Of a stretch of DNA of 62,906 nt, positions 20,660 through 30,554 are shown piece by piece. Numbering within the stretch: the first letter of the stretch is position 1; each line of letters starts with the position of its first letter. This stretch comes from Candidatus Gallispira edinburgensis (lineage in GTDB: Bacteria; Bacillota; Clostridia; Lachnospirales; CAG-274), in assembly GCA_904395805.1 (NCBI GenBank), contig CAJFNV010000094.1, forward strand, positions 1 through 62,906. Direction: 5' to 3'. The notes beneath the pieces were generated by a model. The model had not been told where the DNA came from and did not search any database. It saw nothing but the letters and a program-made list of their open reading frames with translations. The position numbers and the translations under genes are program-made.

Positions 20660-21010
20660 AATTAAGCCTCCCTTGCCTAAAGCAATACTGTCAACTTAAA
20701 GGATTAACATAAACTTACCCGTTCAAAAAGGCGGCGTGCCCGCCCTCTTGGCTCCTTTGCCTAAAGGGAGCTGGCTGTTCAAATCAGTGAGCTGATTTGA
20801 ACAGCCTGAGGGATTTTTCTTTCCTAACTGCTTCAACTTAGCAAATGCTTGCATTTGCGAAGCATTGATTTTTCTTAAGTTGACAGTATCGCTTGCCTAA
20901 AGGGAGGGGGAGAAACGCTTGCGTTTATTGAATCGGAAAGACTTATCCGACAAGGCGTAGCCTTGCTTTTGACGAAGTCAAAAGTTCTGATGGAGGAGGG
21001 ATTTTCCTAA
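20660..21010. repeat. interspersed hairpin repeat island
   Basis: Several units with TTGCCTAAAG cores occur, including GCTCCTTTGCCTAAAGGGAG. The module 20767-20859 is nearly identical to 14852-14943. A second TTGCCTAAAGGGAGG unit is near 20895, followed by hairpins with AAACGCTTGCGTTT-like arms. There is no gene. The island separates two glycosyltransferase genes that would otherwise look like one operon. Confidence 0.8.
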
Positions 21011-21093
21011 ATTCTAATTTATCTCACTTACCAAAAACTTTTAAATCAACTAAACAGCATTATATCAAATATAAAGTTTCCGCAATTTTCAAA

Positions 21094-21996
21094 TTACATA
21101 AAAATTATCTGCCCTATCTTCCTTACAAAACCGCTCTTCCAAATACCATACTTCACAACAACACCAAGCTTCTGCCACTTATTTTTTTCGGGCATAGTTC
21201 CGTAAGCCTTAAGCATAGCCTTATATTCATAGGGCATCTTATACTTCTCCATAAGCTCAACAGCCATAACATAACCAAGCTCAAGCATTTTTTTAGCCCT
21301 GCTCCTGTCCATTACCCTTTCCGCAATATATTTAGGACTGTCCATATTCTGGGCACCGCAGGCATTGTCACTGTGCTTTCTGTATCTTACTGTACACTTG
21401 TCAACATATTTTATATTTCCAAACACAGCAGCAGTAGCTGCTATCCACCAGTCATGTACAGGAATAAGCTCAGGCTCCTTAAGAATATCGGCAAGAGCAC
21501 GATTAAATGCCATAGTACATCCCGTTACAGAATTCTGAACAAGGAGCTTGTTTAATCCGGTCCCCTTTACATCTATATGCTGACTTTTTATCATTGAAGG
21601 AAAAATAATATTGTCATTCTCATCAATAACAGTCAGATCCGTATGTACAAGAAGGGGAGTATCAACTCCCTCAAACTCCTTAAGTGTAACTTCAACTTTA
21701 TCCTTTTCCCATATATCGTCCTGGTCACATGTAAATATTACATCGGCATCGGACTCCCTTATAAGCTCAAAAAAATTAGCCTTTGGACTTCCCGAATTTT
21801 CTCTGTTTGTAAAAAACTTTACTTTATCGGGATATTTTCTTGCATACTGCCTTACAACAACCATTGTTCCGTCAGTTGAAGCATCATCTCTTATATGCAG
21901 TGTCCAGTCCTCATAAGTCTGTGCAATAATGCTTTCTATCTGCTTTCCTATATACTTTTCGCCGTTGTATGCCGCCATTAAAATATCAACTTTCAT
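21094..21996 (-). CDS. family 2 glycosyltransferase, rhamnosyltransferase-like
   Basis: 300 residues. The GT-A fold is visible from MKVDILMAAYNGEKYIGKQI, with the nucleotide-binding RDDASTDGT and the metal site TCDQDDIWEKDKV. It resembles the RgpB/RfbN-like group that adds rhamnose to surface polysaccharides, but the sugar cannot be fixed from sequence. It starts four bases after the stop of the upstream glycosyltransferase, so the two are clearly one operon. Confidence 0.88.
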   Translation of the reverse strand: MKVDILMAAYNGEKYIGKQIESIIAQTYEDWTLHIRDDASTDGTMVVVRQYARKYPDKVKFFTNRENSGSPKANFFELIRESDADVIFTCDQDDIWEKDKVEVTLKEFEGVDTPLLVHTDLTVIDENDNIIFPSMIKSQHIDVKGTGLNKLLVQNSVTGCTMAFNRALADILKEPELIPVHDWWIAATAAVFGNIKYVDKCTVRYRKHSDNACGAQNMDSPKYIAERVMDRSRAKKMLELGYVMAVELMEKYKMPYEYKAMLKAYGTMPEKNKWQKLGVVVKYGIWKSGFVRKIGQIIFM

Positions 21997-22000
21997 TAAA

Positions 22001-22858
22001 TTACCTTCTTATCTTAGAAATCGCAAGTGTCATAACATATCTCACATTAATTGCAGTATGCATAAGAAATGTAACCACAAAGTTATGCTTATTCTTATAA
22101 TACATATCATAAAATCTCTTTATACCGTCATGAAAATGCTTAATAACCACAGGACTTTTTGTATGTAAACCGCTCTGACCTTTTAAATGGGTCATTTTGA
22201 CCCCTGCATAATAAACCACTTTATAGCCTGCCTGCTTTATTCTGTAACAAAGGTCAATATCCTCACCATACATAAAAATACTCTCATCAAAAAGCCCCAC
22301 CTTACCCAGCACTCTTTTGGGAATAAGCATAAAGGCACCGCTTACGCTGTCCACTTCATTTGTTTCATCCTGGCTTAAATAATTAAGGGTGTATCCTCCG
22401 AACTTTTTGACCTTTGGAAAAAGCTTGTCAAGCTTAAGCACATAGCAAAGACTGTTAAAAGGTGTGGGGAATCCTCTTTTGCAGCCGTGGTCAAAACTTC
22501 CGTCTTTAAGCAGTGTCTTTATTCCAAGGCAGCCAATATCACTATGCCTGTCCATATATTCAACGGCACCTGTCAATGTACCCTCTTCCATAATTGTGTC
22601 CGAATTAAGGAAAAGGATATATCTGCCTATGGCAATATTTACACCAATGTTGCAGGCATGACCAAAGCCCTTGTTTTCAACATGGGAGAGAATCTTTACA
22701 CGCTTATCCTCCATTTCAAAATATTCACTTACTTTAGATGAATTGTCAACTACAATGATCTCATATTCAATACCTCTTGTTGTTTTAATGACCGAATTAA
22801 CAGTCTGCATTGTCAAAAGCCTTGTATTGTAGTTTACAATAATAATTGATAAGTCCAT
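22001..22858 (-). CDS. family 2 glycosyltransferase, WbbL-like
   Basis: 285 residues. MDLSIIIVNYNTRLLTMQTV opens the GT-A domain; FLNSDTI is the metal motif. The GAFMLIPKRVLGKVGLFDE segment and GEDIDLCYRIKQAGY are typical of WbbL-type rhamnosyltransferases. It is the first gene of the pair, directly after the GC-rich leader 22859-22970. Surface polysaccharide synthesis is the likely pathway. Confidence 0.9.
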   Translation of the reverse strand: MDLSIIIVNYNTRLLTMQTVNSVIKTTRGIEYEIIVVDNSSKVSEYFEMEDKRVKILSHVENKGFGHACNIGVNIAIGRYILFLNSDTIMEEGTLTGAVEYMDRHSDIGCLGIKTLLKDGSFDHGCKRGFPTPFNSLCYVLKLDKLFPKVKKFGGYTLNYLSQDETNEVDSVSGAFMLIPKRVLGKVGLFDESIFMYGEDIDLCYRIKQAGYKVVYYAGVKMTHLKGQSGLHTKSPVVIKHFHDGIKRFYDMYYKNKHNFVVTFLMHTAINVRYVMTLAISKIRR

Positions 22859-22970
22859 AATATTCTCCCTGTACTCTGTTCTTATTTTTCAGGACCCGTT
22901 CACCCTCATAATCACGAAGTCTGTATCACATGGGAGACGTGATCCGCCATAGTGACATCCATCCCCCTCT
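22859..22970 (-). ncRNA. GC-rich structured 5' leader of the glycosyltransferase operon
   Basis: A roughly 110-base untranslated leader that is much richer in G and C than its surroundings. On the minus strand it opens with AGAGGGGGATGG, has a stem GATCACGT / ATGTGATA around CTCCC, and ends with GGGTGAACGGGTCCTG. I recognise no known riboswitch family. An unassigned cis-regulatory RNA is the best description. Confidence 0.45.
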
Positions 22971-22975
22971 GATAT

Positions 22976-23004
22976 ATATTAGTACATTATTCTTTAAATT
23001 TCAA
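22976..23004 (-). promoter_or_regulatory. sigma-A promoter of the glycosyltransferase operon
   Basis: On the minus strand TTGAAA, a 17-bp spacer, then TAATAT; transcription would start about at the beginning of the GC-rich leader. Confidence 0.6.
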
Positions 23005-23136
23005 TAGATTTATTCCAATTATTTATAGCAAAATAATTACAAAATACTACAATTATTTTATTTCATATACTTATTGACAAAGAACATTTTTAATTTTATA
23101 CTTAAATTACAGACAAAAACGAGGAGGTAATCAACT

Positions 23137-24060
23137 ATGAAAAAAACAATATTATTCTTATCCGCTATTATATCTGTCATATTAATGTCATCAATAGCAT
23201 ATGCAGAAAGCGGAAATGCCTTTTATAAATATATGATGAATAAGGACGGCACAATTTATTATGCGGAAGATGGCGAAGGTGATATTAAGCTTCCCGATGA
23301 AACAAACAACTTTTATGTCGCAGATGATTATATATATTACACTGCCTACAGCAGCAACAACTATGATACGGCAGACCTTTACCGTTGCAGCATAGACTTT
23401 TCACAAAAAACACACCTTACGAGCTGCAGTCCCTACAATGTATTTTATTACAACAATTCAATATACTATACAGTACCTGTATACGAGGGAGAAGTCCTTT
23501 ACAGTATGGATACAGATACCCTTGAAGTTAAAAAATACCTTACATACACAGGAGAGTTGGCTATTTACAGCATAGAAAAGGACTATATATATTTCGCTGT
23601 TATGGACAATGATTACATAACAACAAAATTTTATAAAATGAGTATACATGACCGCACCGACAAAAAGCTTCTCTACCTTACTCAGACTGAATATATTTAC
23701 GAATGTTTTGCTGCGGGAGACAAAGTATATATAGACACATTCAGATCTATAAAAATCATGGATGACAGAACAGGGCAGATACTTAATACTATTGATTACG
23801 ATGATATTGATCTTTATATTTTGGGGCAGGTTGACGGAACTGTTTATTTATGCGACATAATCGGTAAAATATATTATATCGACAGTAACAACGATCTGCA
23901 GTTTGTTGCAGAAGGTACATATATAGAAGACAGAGGAGTTATAATGGGAGAAAACATTTCAAATAACAGGATCTATCTTTATATGAGTGATTATGCCAAT
24001 AATACCTATAAAATATATGAGTACAATATCATAAGCAATACATTTACGGAAATTAATTAA
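23137..24060 (+). CDS. secreted propeller-like protein, copy 1
   Basis: 307 residues. A signal peptide (MKKTILFLSAIISVILMSSI, cleavage after AYA) is followed by repeated units with YYI-Y and DLYRCS-like stretches, resembling DUF5050-type beta-propeller repeats: each unit holds a Tyr-rich strand pair ending with a polar turn. There are no catalytic motifs. It is the first of two tandem paralogs. An AGGAGG site precedes it. The role may be ligand or surface binding. Confidence 0.72.
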   Translation: MKKTILFLSAIISVILMSSIAYAESGNAFYKYMMNKDGTIYYAEDGEGDIKLPDETNNFYVADDYIYYTAYSSNNYDTADLYRCSIDFSQKTHLTSCSPYNVFYYNNSIYYTVPVYEGEVLYSMDTDTLEVKKYLTYTGELAIYSIEKDYIYFAVMDNDYITTKFYKMSIHDRTDKKLLYLTQTEYIYECFAAGDKVYIDTFRSIKIMDDRTGQILNTIDYDDIDLYILGQVDGTVYLCDIIGKIYYIDSNNDLQFVAEGTYIEDRGVIMGENISNNRIYLYMSDYANNTYKIYEYNIISNTFTEIN

Positions 24061-24097
24061 AACTCTTAAACCGTAAACAAAGAGGGGGGGAATATTC

Positions 24098-25015
24098 ATG
24101 AAGAAAGCAATATTATTTTTATCTGCTATCCTGTGTGTCATATTAATGTCATCAATGGTATATGCAGACAGCGGAGAGTCTTTTCACTTTTTAATAATGA
24201 ACAGTAAGGGTACAACCTATTACACAAAAGAAGGTGCAGGAGATGTAAAGCTTCCCGACGAGATTCAAACCTTCTATGTCACAGATAATTATATATACTA
24301 TACAGCTTATGACAGCAGCGGTAATTATAAAAATCTGTACCGCTGTAATAAGGACTTTTCACAAAAAACACTCTTTGCAAACTGTAACATAGATAATGTA
24401 GTTTTCTATAATAACTCAATATATTATACATCACCTGAAAATAATAAAGAGGTTCTTTACAGCATAGATACAGATACCCTTGAAATAAAAAAACACCTTA
24501 CATACACAGGCTATATAGAGGTTTTAAACGTAAGCAATAATTATATATATTTCTTTGTAAGCGATGACAGCAATGTAACAAAGCTTTACAGAATGAACAT
24601 ATATGATAACACCGATAAAAAACTTATATATCTTAGTAAAATGGAACATATTTATGAATGTATATCAGCAAACAACAAAACATATATAGACACAAGCTAT
24701 TGTATGAGAATTGTTGACAACTCAACAGGTCAGTTGCTTAATTCAGTTTCTTACGGTTATACTATGTACTATCTTGCAGGGCAAGCAGACGGAACAGTTT
24801 ATTTATATGATGGCTCAGGAAAAATTTATTATATTGATGAAAACAACAACCTGCAGTTCCTTGCTGAAGGCACATATATAACAAACAGAAGTACTATAAT
24901 GGGAGAAAATATATCAAATAACAGTATCTATCTTTATGCATATGATTTTGACAATGAGAACTATAAAATTTATGAATACAGCATCCCTGAAAACAAATTT
25001 ACCGAAATTAATTAA
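24098..25015 (+). CDS. secreted propeller-like protein, copy 2
   Basis: 305 residues, a tandem paralog of the preceding gene. The two share the signal peptide, the KLPDE segment, the FSQKT segment, the YSIDTDTLE segment and the C-terminal IMGENISNN block. They differ mostly at loop positions. It starts 37 bases after copy 1 behind AGAGGGGGGG, so the two are probably cotranscribed. A recent gene duplication is clear; function is unknown. Confidence 0.72.
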   Translation: MKKAILFLSAILCVILMSSMVYADSGESFHFLIMNSKGTTYYTKEGAGDVKLPDEIQTFYVTDNYIYYTAYDSSGNYKNLYRCNKDFSQKTLFANCNIDNVVFYNNSIYYTSPENNKEVLYSIDTDTLEIKKHLTYTGYIEVLNVSNNYIYFFVSDDSNVTKLYRMNIYDNTDKKLIYLSKMEHIYECISANNKTYIDTSYCMRIVDNSTGQLLNSVSYGYTMYYLAGQADGTVYLYDGSGKIYYIDENNNLQFLAEGTYITNRSTIMGENISNNSIYLYAYDFDNENYKIYEYSIPENKFTEIN

Positions 25016-25026
25016 CAACACTTAAT

Positions 25027-25073
25027 AAAAAGACTGCAATAAACTCATTTATGTTTTGTTGCAGTCTTTTTTT
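25027..25073. terminator. bidirectional terminator
   Basis: Stem AAAAAGACTGCAA / TTGCAGTCTTTTT lies between convergent genes. Confidence 0.85.
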
Positions 25074-25089
25074 GTTCTAATATATCATA

Positions 25090-27027
25090 CTAAAACGGAA
25101 TACACCACTTATAATTCAAAAGCTCCTCCGCATGACCTAAATACTCCTTAAATACATATTCCACCTCAGGTTCCTTAAAGCTTATCTGATCCTTAAGTTC
25201 CGAAAAATCCTTGTAATCAATAATAGGGTACAGCTTTTTCTGTATAGCATATATAAGTCTGTGTACTTCCTCATACTCATCGTAACATATGCTTTCTGTA
25301 CGCACAAGATAATGTATCTGTTCAAGCTCTGCAAACATATGCCATAATATAAGCAAAACTTTATACAAATCATTCCTCATAGGGAATGAAGGATTTTTAT
25401 CTAAATAATCAATGTCTTCCTGATAAAGCATGTGAAAATATGTAAGAATACCGCATGAAACGGAAAGGTCCGTATTTGCATAAAGTCCGTTCCTTATAAT
25501 ATCCCAGTAATTGTTATGGAGCCTGAAAAGAGCCTTTATATTATATCTGAACCTGGACTCTTTTCCTATGGGGAAGAACAGGCTGTTTACAACAGCCACA
25601 ATTGCAACCGCTATTCCCAGATACAAGATCCTTAAAGTAATTGCCGTTGTCTCATTTATTGTCATTGCAGCCAGTGTAAGGGCATAGCAGGTGGAAAATA
25701 TAGGCTGATACCATGTCCCGGGCATTGAGCAGTACATTAATGAAACCATAACAAGAGAAAAAAGAAGCTGTCCTTCAATACCAGGCAGCAGAGGATAAAT
25801 TATAAATTCAATACCGCAGCCGATAAATGTTCCTATTGACCTTGTTTTCATACGATAGCTGCTTTCCTCACAGCTTGGCTGGAGAAGAAGAAAGGCATTA
25901 AAAGGTATCCAGTAAGAATGAGTAACAGGTATAATATAGCTTACAAGAGAGCTTACGACCATAACAACTGAAAGTCGTATTGCAAAGCCCATTTCAAAAG
26001 ATTCAACGGAAAGCCTTGATCTTATATCCTTTATAAAATTCCTCTTGTTTACCTTTTTTATAGGCTCCGCAACTCCCTGCTCCTCCTTACAGGTCTTTAA
26101 AAGAAGAATTATCATATGCAGAACACTTCTTGAAAAAATACGAAGTCTGCCTTCATGAATTGTCATATTGTCAAGGAGCCGCTGAGCCTCTCTGATCAGT
26201 GGATCCTGTGAACCTGATTCAAGCTGAAATGAGGTTTCCCTTAAGAAGGATGAAATACGCCTTAATATGAGAATATGCTCCAAATCAAGCTTATCCTGCC
26301 ACTCAAAATCAGTAATAAGATATGAAAACCTCTGTATAAGTGTCCCCACCATATCATAGATCTGATTTTCTTTTGTCTGTACCGCAAAAAACTTCTGATG
26401 ATATGAAATGTGGTGAAAATCATAAATAAGCTGCTGAAAACGCTTTTCAAGTTCCTTTTTCTTTTCGGGATAAACAAGCATCTCTATAAGCTCCGAAAGC
26501 TCATACAACGTACCCTCAAGAGTAACAGACAGGTCTGCCCTTTTAAGAAAAAATCTCACATAAAACCATATGGAAACAGCCAGAAGGGGCACACAGAACC
26601 AGAAAACAACAAGCTCCATGAAAAACTCATATGTACTTTCCGGCGGCATTAATGACAGAAATACAAAGAACATTGCATATGAAAAATACCCCTTCGGATT
26701 AAACTGAGAACTCTGCGTAAAAACAAGAAAAAATGGTACACATATATTAAGCAAAAGGTTCAGCCTTAAATTCCATGAGCTTATGTAAGCAAGAAGTATA
26801 AGCAGACTGCCTACAATCAAAAGCTTTACATAGCCCCAAAACGTATTGTTGTTTTTCTTGTACCTCATCTGAAAAAATATAGTTACGATAGATGCGATCA
26901 TTACATACTGCATACCAAACACAAAGTACACAAAACCAAATGAAAGCAAAAAGAACAGTATAACAGGACATGCCCTCTTAAGTGAATTCAAAAAAGTCTT
27001 TAATAACACCATACAGTAAACCGCCAT
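25090..27027 (-). CDS. FUSC-family membrane protein (YccS/YhfK-like exporter)
   Basis: 645 residues. The N-terminal half has a cluster of membrane helices and then a long cytoplasmic coiled segment (about 180-330). A second helix cluster follows with VVMVVSSLVSYIIPVTHSYW, PFNAFLLLQPS and RSIGTFIGCGIEFI, matching the fusaric-acid-resistance-like (FUSC_2) signature. The C-terminal 120 residues are soluble. Members are thought to export aromatic acids or similar compounds. The start follows AGGGGAAGGGG. It is monocistronic. Confidence 0.82.
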   Translation of the reverse strand: MAVYCMVLLKTFLNSLKRACPVILFFLLSFGFVYFVFGMQYVMIASIVTIFFQMRYKKNNNTFWGYVKLLIVGSLLILLAYISSWNLRLNLLLNICVPFFLVFTQSSQFNPKGYFSYAMFFVFLSLMPPESTYEFFMELVVFWFCVPLLAVSIWFYVRFFLKRADLSVTLEGTLYELSELIEMLVYPEKKKELEKRFQQLIYDFHHISYHQKFFAVQTKENQIYDMVGTLIQRFSYLITDFEWQDKLDLEHILILRRISSFLRETSFQLESGSQDPLIREAQRLLDNMTIHEGRLRIFSRSVLHMIILLLKTCKEEQGVAEPIKKVNKRNFIKDIRSRLSVESFEMGFAIRLSVVMVVSSLVSYIIPVTHSYWIPFNAFLLLQPSCEESSYRMKTRSIGTFIGCGIEFIIYPLLPGIEGQLLFSLVMVSLMYCSMPGTWYQPIFSTCYALTLAAMTINETTAITLRILYLGIAVAIVAVVNSLFFPIGKESRFRYNIKALFRLHNNYWDIIRNGLYANTDLSVSCGILTYFHMLYQEDIDYLDKNPSFPMRNDLYKVLLILWHMFAELEQIHYLVRTESICYDEYEEVHRLIYAIQKKLYPIIDYKDFSELKDQISFKEPEVEYVFKEYLGHAEELLNYKWCIPF

Positions 27028-27119
27028 AAATAAATCCCCTTCCCCTGAAAATAAATGTACCCTTATAAATATTTTACAACATTTAATAAAATTTGTATAT
27101 AATAAATATTTGATAATAC

Positions 27120-27167
27120 AAAAAAGCTTTAGCGGAAAGGCTTTTTCACCTTTACACTAAAGCTTTA
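27120..27167 (-). terminator. intrinsic terminator of the aldolase gene
   Basis: Arms AAAGCTTTAG and CTAAAGCTTT are followed on the minus strand by TTTTTTG. Confidence 0.75.
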
Positions 27168-27184
27168 ATCAAAACACCTGATTA

Positions 27185-28177
27185 TCAATCCATTTCAAGT
27201 ATCTCATTATAAAAATTCTTGTAATCAGTCCTCTTATCCTGAGTAAACTTAATTGCGGAACGCGGGTGACAGTTTAAAACACCTGTCATAAAGTAAGGGA
27301 AGTCATATCCCCATACAACGCCTTCTTCCTTAAGTTTCAATATATGTTTTTCAACAAAGTCCATTGTAGGAACAACATTGTACTTTGGATTTCTCAAAAA
27401 TCCAAGAAGCAGTTCCATAAAACAGTTACCTGCACCTCTGCCTATACCGCTCATTGTAGCGTCAATAAGTGTTGCTCCGTTTCTGAGAGCTGTAATTGTG
27501 TTTGCAAAGGCAAGCTGCTGATTATTGTGTCCATGGAAACCTATCTTCTTGTTATACTTTTTGCCTATTTCAACATATCTCTGAGTAAGGGTTTCAATTT
27601 CCTCGGGATAGAAAGAGCCGAAACTGTCAACAAGATATATAATGTCTGTACCGCTGTGGGCAAGCATTTCAAGTCCGTTATAAAGCTGTTCTTCTCTTAC
27701 TTTTGACACAGCCATTATGTTTACGGATACTTCATAACCCTTAGCCTTTGCATCCTCTATCAAATCAATTGCCGCAGGTATCTGATGGATATATGTGGCA
27801 ACTCTCACAAGATCAAAAGGACTTTCCTCCTTTGGAAGAACATCGTTTTTGTCTGTTCTTCCCACATCAAGCATAACAGCAAGCTTAAGAGGACTGTTAT
27901 TCTCACCAACGATCTCTCTTACGTCACTGTCAACGCAGAACTTCCACTTGCCGAATTCCTTTTCGTCAAATATTTCCTTGGAAGCCTTGTATCCGAACTC
28001 CATGTAGTCAACGCCTGCTTTTATGTTTGCCTTGTACAGATCCTTTACAAATTCATCTGTAAATCTGAAATTGTTTACAAGTCCTCCGTCTCTTAATGTA
28101 GCATCCACAACCTTTAAATCAGGAATGTATGATATAAGGTTGGGCTTTTTTTCGGCTCTGTTTCCATTATCAGCCAT
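27185..28177 (-). CDS. DRE-TIM aldolase-family protein (HOA/HMG-CoA lyase-like)
   Basis: 330 residues from the ATG at 28177, after GGAGGTGAAG. The signature DATLRDGG near residue 27 gives the metal-binding and catalytic Arg/Asp of the DRE-TIM superfamily; FHGHNNQQLA supplies the His ligands, and TMSGIGRGAGN the C-terminal motif. It resembles 4-hydroxy-2-oxovalerate aldolase in fold, but no partner dehydrogenase is adjacent, so the substrate is unknown. It is monocistronic, with a terminator below and a repeat island above. Confidence 0.82.
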   Translation of the reverse strand: MADNGNRAEKKPNLISYIPDLKVVDATLRDGGLVNNFRFTDEFVKDLYKANIKAGVDYMEFGYKASKEIFDEKEFGKWKFCVDSDVREIVGENNSPLKLAVMLDVGRTDKNDVLPKEESPFDLVRVATYIHQIPAAIDLIEDAKAKGYEVSVNIMAVSKVREEQLYNGLEMLAHSGTDIIYLVDSFGSFYPEEIETLTQRYVEIGKKYNKKIGFHGHNNQQLAFANTITALRNGATLIDATMSGIGRGAGNCFMELLLGFLRNPKYNVVPTMDFVEKHILKLKEEGVVWGYDFPYFMTGVLNCHPRSAIKFTQDKRTDYKNFYNEILEMD

Positions 28178-28259
28178 TCTCTTCACCTCCGCAGATTCAT
28201 CTCAAACTAATTTTAAACTTCCAACTAATATAAACAAAATGAATCCCTTATAAAACCAA

Positions 28260-28590
28260 TAAGCTTACAAAAAATCCCCGCCGCCGTCGACCAACGGGTT
28301 CAGCACTTTCAGCTACGCTGAAAGCCAGCTCTCCGAGCTGTCCGATAAATCTTTCGGTGCAATGCTGGCGAAAGCGGGGAAGTAACACTCCCTTGCGGTC
28401 AAAACCTGCATAAGACAACAACTTTTCAGCCGCAAGGGTCGATAATGGGTGTTCAGCACTTTCAGCTTCGCTGAAAGCCATCCCTTGCAAATTTCAGCTA
28501 TGCCGAATTTTACAAGGGATGTCCGGATTACTTCTTCCGGTGCAATGGGAATATCGAAAATTCCCCTTCCTTTTGGTTCTTTTCGGGAAA
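28260..28590. repeat. GC-rich interspersed repeat island
   Basis: Contains two copies of TTCAGCACTTTCAGC followed by a CTGAAAGCC arm (about 28299-28323 and 28453-28480), plus TTCCGGTGCAATG and TTTCGGTGCAATG units. Base composition is clearly higher in G and C than in the genes on either side. Frames crossing it on the minus strand have no domains and are judged not to be genes. Confidence 0.7.
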
Positions 28591-28600
28591 AGAACATAAA

Positions 28601-30508
28601 TCACCAACGCTTTGTCTTATTCTTTATCTCTTCCTTAATTTCTTCAACAAAGTCCTCAAGCTTATAGCTGCCCAAGTCCTCAGCCTTGCATCTTACAGAA
28701 ACTGCACCCTCTTCAGCTTCCTTTTCACCTACTACAACAATGTAAGGCACTCTTTCATTTCTTGCCTCTCTTATTTTGTAGCCTATCTTTTCAGCTCTGT
28801 GATCGGTTTCAACTCTTACTCCTGCCTCCTTGAAAGCAGCCTCAACCTTTGTAGCATAATCGGCATACTTGTCTGAAATAGGAAGTACCTTTACCTGTAC
28901 AGGAGCCAGCCATGTTGGGAAATGTCCTGCAAAGTGCTCTGTAAGTATACCTATAAATCTTTCAACTGAACCGAATACAACTCTGTGGATCATAACAGGA
29001 CGCTTCTTAGTACCGTCCTTGTCAGTATATTCAAGCTCAAATCTTTCAGGCAGCTGCATATCAAGCTGAATAGTACCGCACTGCCATGTTCTTCCCAGAG
29101 AGTCCTCAAGGTGGAAGTCAATCTTAGGACCGTAGAATGCACCGTCACCTTCATTTATAACATAATCTCTTCCAAGCTCATCAAGGGCACCCTTAAGACC
29201 TTCAGTAGCTCTTTCCCATTCTTCATCAGTTCCCATAGAATCCTCGGGACGTGTAGAAAGCTCAATGTGATAATTAAATCCGAAGAGAGAATAAACCTCA
29301 TCAATAAGTGCAACAACACCCTTTATCTCGTCCTTTATCTGGTCAGGTGTCATGAATATATGTGCATCGTCCTGTGAGAAGCACCTTACTCTCATAAGTC
29401 CGTGGAGAGCACCGCTCTTTTCATGACGATGTACAAGACCGATCTCACCTGCTCTTATAGGCAGATCTCTGTATGAATGAGGCTCCTGCATATAAACAAG
29501 CATACCGCCCGGGCAGTTCATAGGCTTGATTGCAAAGTCCACATCATCTATCTTTGTTGTATACATATTTTCCTTATAGTGATCCCAGTGACCTGAACGC
29601 TCCCAGAGCTGTCTGTTAAGCATCATAGGAGTCTGTATTTCAACATATCCTGCTCTTGTATGAATCTCTCTCCAGTATTCAAGAAGGGTGTTTTTAAGTA
29701 CCATACCCTTTGGCAGGAAGAATGGGAATCCGGGACCTTCGTCTAAAATACAGAAAAGACCAAGTTCCTTGCCTAACTTTCTGTGATCTCTCTTCTTAGC
29801 TTCTTCAAGCATATTGATATAAGCCTCAAGGTCGCTTGCCTTTGTATAAGCTGTTGCATAAAGACGTGAAAGCATCTTGTTCTTTTCGCTTCCTCTCCAG
29901 TAAGCACCTGCAACGCTCATTATCTTAACAGCCTTTACAGGCTTAGTGCTCATAAGGTGAGGACCTGCACAAAGGTCAGTAAATTCTCCCTGCTTATAGA
30001 AAGAAATAACAGCATCCTCAGGCAAATCATTTATAAGCTCTACCTTGTATGGCTCATTCTTTTCCTCCATAAACTTGATAGCCTCTGCTCTCGGAAGCTC
30101 AAATTTCTCTATAGGAAGATTTTCCTTAACGATCTTCTTCATTTCCTTTTCGATCTTTTCAAAATCCTCCGGATTGAAAACTATATCGTCAAAATCATAG
30201 TAAAAACCGTCTTCTGTTGAAGGACCGATAGCAAGCTTTGCATCGGGATAAAGTCTTTTTACAGCCTGAGCTAAAATATGAGACGCAGTATGTCTGAAAG
30301 CTCTCTTTCCCTCGGGATCGTCAAATGTGCATATAGCAACCTGACAGTCCTCTTTAACACCCTCTCTAAGGTCAACAACTTCCCCGTTGATCATACCGCA
30401 GCAGGCATTTCTTGCAAGACCTTCACTTAAGTCCTTTGCAATATCAAGGATAGTAGTTCCTGCCTCATAAGCCTTTACACTTCCGTCCTTTAAAGTAACA
30501 TTTACCAT
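28601..30508 (-). CDS. thrS: threonine-tRNA ligase
   Basis: 635 residues, full length. The N-terminal TGS domain (1-60) is followed by the editing domain with HTASH near 75, the class II catalytic core (YWREIHTRAGYVEIQTPMM; MNCPGG; MIHRVVFGSVERF), and a C-terminal anticodon-binding domain. It charges tRNA-Thr. Its transcript begins with a T-box leader. An AGGAGTG site precedes the ATG. It is monocistronic. Confidence 0.97.
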   Translation of the reverse strand: MVNVTLKDGSVKAYEAGTTILDIAKDLSEGLARNACCGMINGEVVDLREGVKEDCQVAICTFDDPEGKRAFRHTASHILAQAVKRLYPDAKLAIGPSTEDGFYYDFDDIVFNPEDFEKIEKEMKKIVKENLPIEKFELPRAEAIKFMEEKNEPYKVELINDLPEDAVISFYKQGEFTDLCAGPHLMSTKPVKAVKIMSVAGAYWRGSEKNKMLSRLYATAYTKASDLEAYINMLEEAKKRDHRKLGKELGLFCILDEGPGFPFFLPKGMVLKNTLLEYWREIHTRAGYVEIQTPMMLNRQLWERSGHWDHYKENMYTTKIDDVDFAIKPMNCPGGMLVYMQEPHSYRDLPIRAGEIGLVHRHEKSGALHGLMRVRCFSQDDAHIFMTPDQIKDEIKGVVALIDEVYSLFGFNYHIELSTRPEDSMGTDEEWERATEGLKGALDELGRDYVINEGDGAFYGPKIDFHLEDSLGRTWQCGTIQLDMQLPERFELEYTDKDGTKKRPVMIHRVVFGSVERFIGILTEHFAGHFPTWLAPVQVKVLPISDKYADYATKVEAAFKEAGVRVETDHRAEKIGYKIREARNERVPYIVVVGEKEAEEGAVSVRCKAEDLGSYKLEDFVEEIKEEIKNKTKRW

Positions 30509-30554
30509 TTTTTACACTCCTTTTATAATATTATTGCTTGTCCTTTTTTACTTA

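Noticed and set aside
28248-28597. Two overlapping minus-strand frames of 80 and 94 codons
   Set aside because: Both cross the GC-rich repeat island, have no recognisable domains and no proper ribosome sites.
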